In this document: positions 59,311-64,000 of the stretch, one piece after another
How positions within the stretch are numbered: position 1 is the first letter of the stretch
Layout of the letters: each line of letters starts with the position of its first letter
Source: Circinella umbellata
Lineage: Eukaryota; Mucoromycota; Mucoromycetes; Mucorales; Lichtheimiaceae
Direction: 5' to 3'
DNA: 64,000 nucleotides
Assembly: GCA_025093555.1 (NCBI GenBank)
Contig: JAIWNF010000044.1
Span: 410,501 to 474,500 of the forward strand
Made by a program: the position numbers and the translations under genes
Notes under the pieces: model-generated
The model's input: the letters and a program-made list of their open reading frames with translations, nothing else
The model's database searches: none
What the model was told of the DNA's origin: nothing

Positions 59311-59582
59311 TTTATTTTTTTTATTTTTTTTATTTTTTCCATGCCAAGAAATATTATAAATATGGATAAACATTTATCCATTTTGATTTATATTTCTAGA
59401 AGGAACCTTCCAATATTCTTTTTAATATTTAAAAAGAATTATTGTTTTTATTTATCTTTTAAAAATGTTTCATTATTTCTAAAGAAGATAAAAATAGAAA
59501 TATAAATCAAAATGGATAAATGTTTATCCATATTTATAATATTTCTTGGCATAGAAAAAATAAAAAAAATAAAAAAAATAAA
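59311..59582. repeat. Long hairpin: 88-bp inverted repeat arms around a ~96-bp loop
   Basis: Left arm 59311-59398 and right arm 59495-59582 are complementary with about one or two differences. Each arm includes TTATTTTTTTT runs, CCATGCCAAGAAATATTATA and the palindrome ATGGATAAACATTTATCCAT. The loop has its own short palindrome (TTTTTAATATTTAAAAAG). Could be a foldback/MITE-type element; no target duplication identified. Confidence 0.85.
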
Positions 59583-60109
59583 TGAAATTCAAAATTCATT
59601 AAATTTTAAATATTATCTAATTGTGAATGTGTACCTATAATAAGTATATCATATCAGCAGTACTTAAGAGGCCAATGGTTATTATAAATACAAATTAATC
59701 AAGATAAAAGATGTAAAACTATTATAATTAAAAAAAGTGGAGAAGCTTTATTTTTAAAATAAAATAACAACTCTTTTACGTATATCTTTTTCTATTTTAT
59801 CTTATTTGATTATTATGGGTAGCTAAACTACTATATCTCATAAAAATAGATCAAAGGTTTTAAAACTACGTATTTATAATTGTTGTCACTATATAATCAT
59901 CTTTTTTCTATCAAGTACCTTTTTATTTAACGGTAGCATATTATATTCTTGATAGAAATAGTATTTAAGTGGATGATTTTAAGTGGATGCAGTATATTTA
60001 TTTATTAACTGGCGAATAAGTATTATCGGATAATATATTACCTGTCAGTTGTTTCCTGTTACACACTGCTTTTCCCTCTTATCTCCCCTATATACCCTGT
60101 ATCGAAATC
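59583..60109. other. AT-rich spacer, nothing recognised
   Basis: No frames or repeats of note. Confidence 0.4.
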
Positions 60110-60367
60110 TTGGCATTACTTAGTAAATTTTCACATTCCGATAAAACTTTGAAGGCTATAAACTCGATGAAAAATAAGTTTTTTTTAAAAAGAAAACGAG
60201 CGATAGATTTAGAATACAAAAATAAACACGTTCCATGTGCCAGAATATTGATTACTCAATGTCAAAAATATTTCATAGTGATCAAGTTTTTATGTTGGGA
60301 TTCAAATTATTTTGACGGTTTAAGACAGAATGCACTCTATATATATGAACTAAAAATGGACTTTTAA
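60110..60367 (+). pseudogene. Coding remnant, possibly a lineage-specific repeated gene
   Basis: Open frame of 85 codons from a TTG, with no ATG at its start: LLSKFSHSDKTLKAINSMK, ARILITQCQKYFIVIKFL and DGLRQNALYIYELKMDF. Composition is protein-like, and a YIYEL-type ending is plausible for an internal exon. No flanking exons were found and the family is not recognised. Confidence 0.3.
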
Positions 60368-60521
60368 ATTTCAAAGCAATAGCTCATCAATAACCATTAG
60401 AAACAAATTTAAGAAGATTAGTTTGTCTAATATGTTACACACACAGTGCTCTATATAGTGCAAATGAATAGAGTTTATACTACATACTTTAAATACACAT
60501 TATCAGTCAGCTAGGAAGATC

Positions 60522-60792
60522 AGAAGCTGCATTACGCGGTCATGATATGGCTACAAGAAATGAGTGGTGATAACATGCTGGCGCATCCACAAAGCCAGGT
60601 AACCACCTAACATACATGGTGGTCAGATCACCCTGACGCCGTTACTCCTCAACCTTAAAATCCTAGAAGCTGCGTTACACGGCCATGGTATGGCCACAAG
60701 AAATGAGTGTGATAACATGCTGGCGCACACACAATGCCAGGTAACCACCCAACATAAGTGGTGGTCAGATCACCCTGACGTCGTTGCTCCTC
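60522..60792. repeat. Tandem duplication, two ~130-bp units 143 bp apart
   Basis: AGAAGCTGCATTACGCGGTC at 60522 and AGAAGCTGCGTTACACGGCC at 60665 start two copies about 90% alike. Each contains ACAAGAAATGAGTG, AACATGCTGGCGCA and a short hairpin word (AACCACC...GGTGGT) followed by CAGATCACCCTGACG. GC content is clearly above the surroundings. Confidence 0.85.
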
Positions 60793-61294
60793 TATATAGT
60801 GCTAAAATTTAAAACAAGATTAGTAAAGTAAATGACTGAAAACCAATATACCTCAACTCATATATAACTTACTTCAAATAAACATTGACCATGGAAACCA
60901 TTCTACCATATTTGAAACTTATTCTGAAATGGTTGATATATTATGCTATAGAATCCAGATAACTTTATTAGCTGTTCAATCGTGGACGGAGAGATAAGAC
61001 AAGTTTACAAAATTTGATTTGAATTGTGCTTACCAATAATAACACAAGAACTAATATATTACAATGAAGTTATACAAGAGTTAGCACACTAAGAATAAAA
61101 ATAAGAATAAAATTATTGTTGCAATTATACTAAAAAAAAAACATCATTACTTATCTTTTTCTGATTTTTCAAGCACTAATTGACACATACTCAGCTACGA
61201 TCTGCCTTGCTCTAGCACATAAAGAGCTCATTAGCAACTTGAAAAGACTTTCTAAGCCGTTCCGATTAGTCCACAAACATCAAAAGATCTTTGG

Positions 61295-61500
61295 CTGCTT
61301 GGTATGGTCATCTACACTGGGAGTATGCAGCGTACTTACTGTAGTTAAATGAGCGCATTCTCAAGACTTCCACTGCAAGTACACATTTCCCTGGCTGTAA
61401 AAGGAAAAATGAAAAAGCACTGCTTGGTACGGTCATCCACACTGGGGGGTATGCGGCCTACCCACTATAGCTGAATGAGCGCATTCTCAAGACTTCCGTG
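61295..61500. repeat. Tandem duplication, two ~80-90-bp units 125 bp apart
   Basis: CTGCTTGGTATGGTCATCTA at 61295 and CTGCTTGGTACGGTCATCCA at 61420 begin two copies that share ACACTGGG, GTATGC and AATGAGCGCATTCTCAAGAC. Like the pair at 60522, it is GC-richer than the flanks and begins with a CTGC...GGT(A)T/CGG-type word. Confidence 0.8.
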
Positions 61501-62472
61501 CAATAGAAAGCAAGTTGTTCGAAATTCACCAGAAGGCTGTTTACATAAATCACTATAGTGACTATGAAACACTCCGACAGTGACAACTTGCTTATGTTCT
61601 ACACCACTTTACTTTCTTTATGTTTAAACTTATAATAATAATGATATATTATTACCGACAAAGAGTTTTATTTTATTCTGAGATAGTGTGATATGAACTA
61701 TGATTAAGGGAAAGGATCAATATTTATTGTACTTGGACTCAACAAATAATTCGATTTTTGGAATATATCCTGTACAATAGCAAACTTTAAGAAGCAAAAA
61801 AAAAATGAAATCCCACAATAAAGTATTATTGCTTGACATATAAACCAATTATTTTACTTTTTTTTTAGGGGGGGGAGGAGGTGGTGGAAAGAAAAAAGAA
61901 AATTATAGATTAAAGTTGTTGTATCCAACACATATTATTCATAAAGATAATTATTTGTCATTCTAATTATTAAAGTATAGCGTATCTTTAATTATGCTTT
62001 GCTGACATTCGTGTATTTCCCTATTTGGACCATGATTTATAAGAGCACAGAAGTCTGTCTTCTATAATGATATAAGGTTACAGCTGCGTAGATATATCAT
62101 ATCGTCAACCGCTCAAAGTCTAATCTTAATATCATTAATCTTATATTCATAATTCACACGGCCATGACAAATATAAATCTTACGTATACACATATCAATA
62201 TATCCCACTGATAATAAGATTCATATAAATAGAGATAATATTTTATTTTAATAAACTTTAGTTCAATTATTGTTCTTTTGGGTCTCGTTGACTTTTTAAC
62301 ATCTCTTTTATTTTATTATATTTGATTGATATAACATTTTTTTCAACGAATTCCTCGTTTTTTCTATCGAAATCTCTATTCTCATTTTATTTTATATTTT
62401 TTTTATAAACACACACACACACACACACATTTTTTATTTTTTTTCATCCACTTACCTTATCTTAACTACACT
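61501..62472. other. Spacer with a (CA) microsatellite, possible 5' region of the next element
   Basis: AT-rich. (AC)10 lies at 62409-62429, about 45 bp before the gag start. A 5' LTR or leader of the retrotransposon at 62473 should lie here, but I could not define its ends. Confidence 0.4.
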
Positions 62473-64000
62473 ATGTCTCATCAAGAAAATATTATTCCAT
62501 CTGCCACCGCTGATCATCATATTGAAGATGATATGATAAGCGAATCCGGTTCTCATGTGTCTGCTGCTTCGTCTTCTCGCATGCCACCAAGAATCGCGAA
62601 ATTGGTTGCTAAACTTGCTTTCTTGGAAGAAGAAATGGTACGTGATGATTTATCTGAGCAAGATTTAATCAAAATTCAAAGCTTGTTCGCCATCCATTCC
62701 AAAAGTTTGGACATGATCTTGGGTGTCCACAAGAAACTTATAAAAAAGGACAAGGTTGCCGTTGCCATGTCTCCATCAAGAACTATTGTTCCTACCGACT
62801 TGCCTTTGTTGCAATGGACTGGTAATGTTATCATGTATCCAAGTCCGTATTCTCGTCTATCCATGAATGTTTGGGTCGCTTTGAGGATATCCTTGATTCT
62901 TATAATCAAGATATCAACGTCAATTGGTGCTGTCTCCTCCCACATATGTTGTCTCCAGACCAACGTTCTTGGTTCATTGACCATTTGAAACTGCATGCTG
63001 CTTGGATTGGTCGTTCGCTCGCAAGACGCTCGTTAACAAATATGGTATCCAAGATGCTGACCGACAAGCACAATTTATGCAAGACTTTTCTCATTACGGA
63101 TGGGTCGTGATGACTCGGTGGAGCGGTACACCGACCGGTTTCACAAGCTTCGTCGCGAGGCAGGCTGTGAAGACAACCGCGTTATGGCTGCCTTGTACAT
63201 AAATTCGCTGTTACCTGAATTAGGCCAACACATAACCTTGGGTCAAGCTCACTTGTCTCCGGACAAACGTGCCACCATTGATCATGCCGCCAATCTTGCT
63301 CGTCGTATGTATGGTAATGTTGTCCATCAAAATATAGCAAACGAGTTGCTGCGAGTTCCGACTCGTCATCGTCAAGTTCTGCTGGTTCTGCTGCTGGTGG
63401 TCTGTCGCTTGCTGTTTCCGGCAAGAAAAATAAAGGAAAAAAGAGAGCCGACGCCAAACACTGCCGCTTACATGGAACAGGCCGTCATTCCTCCGAAGAA
63501 TGTCGCGCGCTGTCTTCATTACAAGTTGGTGGTAATACTGGTAAGGTTGCGAAGTTTGCTGGTTCGTCGTCTGGTGCTCGTGCTGCTGGTTCGTCTGCTG
63601 GTTCGTCTTCTTCCGGGAAGAAAAACTGTTTCAAGTGTGGCTTCGTTCCCTGGAAACAAGGTCATGTTTGTGAGGTCAATCATTTGGCAATCCGCTCTGC
63701 CTCTCTCCTCCAATCATCATCATCATCTTCGGCTTCTGGTTCCGTACCAGTCACGCCACCACCACCATCATCATTGCCTGTACCCGTACAGGATGATAAT
63801 TCTGTTTCTTCGGTCCGTCCGAATTTGGCTGCACCTGCTGCTGTTCCTCCTGCAAATGAGGATACGTTAATGTCTGAGGTTGAAGAATCTCTAGTCAAAG
63901 CCTGCTTTAACTGTAAGTCCAATCATTCTCATGATTTTACAAAACATCTTTTCAAAAATACTAAATCATACTATGTACCAATTACCTTAGAGGGACATGA
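62473..64000 (+). pseudogene. LTR-retrotransposon gag and start of protease, cut by right window edge
   Basis: Starts MSHQENIIPSATADHHIEDD at 62473. The gag core is spread over several frames: RFEDILDSYNQDINVNWCCL, then FARKTLVNKYGIQDADRQAQF, then SVERYTDRFHKLRREAGCED and LYINSLLPELGQHITLG. A Ser-rich linker is followed by a zinc-knuckle-like CFKCGFVPWKQGHVC near 63630, a Pro/Ser region, a second Cys pair (VKACFNCKSNHSHDF) and YYVPITLEGHD at the edge, which is the usual start of a retropepsin domain. At least four frameshifts occur between 62830 and 63370. Gag sequence and order suit Ty3/gypsy; RT is outside the window. Confidence 0.75.

Overview
The window looks like a repeat-rich, AT-rich stretch of a fungal chromosome. 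Small GT-AG introns of roughly 50-150 bp, an NPC1 sterol transporter, a glycine-rich-domain (GRDP-like) gene, DIRS, Ty3/gypsy, LINE, hAT, PIF/Harbinger and Mutator elements, and several lineage-restricted repeated gene families all fit an early-diverging filamentous fungus, most likely Mucoromycota. The taxon is an inference. No rRNA, tRNA or CRISPR array was recognised.

Left part (1-14.3 kb): the host gene region. A minus-strand NPC1-like gene runs off the left edge (1-3532), and a 12-exon minus-strand GRDP-like gene (7459-11287) can be spliced in phase to an 859-residue protein. Between and after them are AT-rich spacers, a LINE remnant (6750-7203) and a 56-bp pogo/mariner-like mini-element.

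Middle part (14.3-29.2 kb): decayed lineage-specific genes and nested transposons. A pseudogene (14297-17896) is cut by a 1.09-kb non-autonomous hAT-type element. A 1.9-kb element with CACGGTAAAAAA termini (18127-20061) carries a coiled-coil protein gene. A five-exon gene (20863-28771) is split at a splice donor by a second hAT copy, which is itself split by a 4.4-kb DIRS tyrosine-recombinase retrotransposon, which is split by a third hAT copy. Each hAT boundary is fixed by a perfect 8-bp target duplication.

Ty3/gypsy block (29.2-45.2 kb): one degenerate element of about 10.4 kb with gag, protease, RT, RNase H, integrase and an extra intact ORF. It holds three insertions: a 984-bp MITE next to gag, a two-gene PIF/Harbinger element inside RNase H, and a hAT copy in the right LTR. 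The two LTR copies are in inverted orientation, which is abnormal.

Right part (45.2-64 kb): an unrecognised five-exon pseudogene with three in-frame stops, then a 7.2-kb Mutator-like element (47417-54596) with long TIRs made of ~280-bp tandem units. Its eight exons join in phase into a ~1307-residue composite: FAR1-like zinc region, MULE transposase, SWIM finger, AT-hook, ubiquitin-specific-protease-like domain and RTC4-like domain. Only three lesions interrupt it. This is the strongest candidate for an undescribed system. Beyond it lie a 176-bp pogo-like MITE, tandem repeats, remnants of repeated gene families, a long hairpin repeat, two pairs of tandem duplications, and the gag/protease part of another LTR retrotransposon that continues past the right edge.
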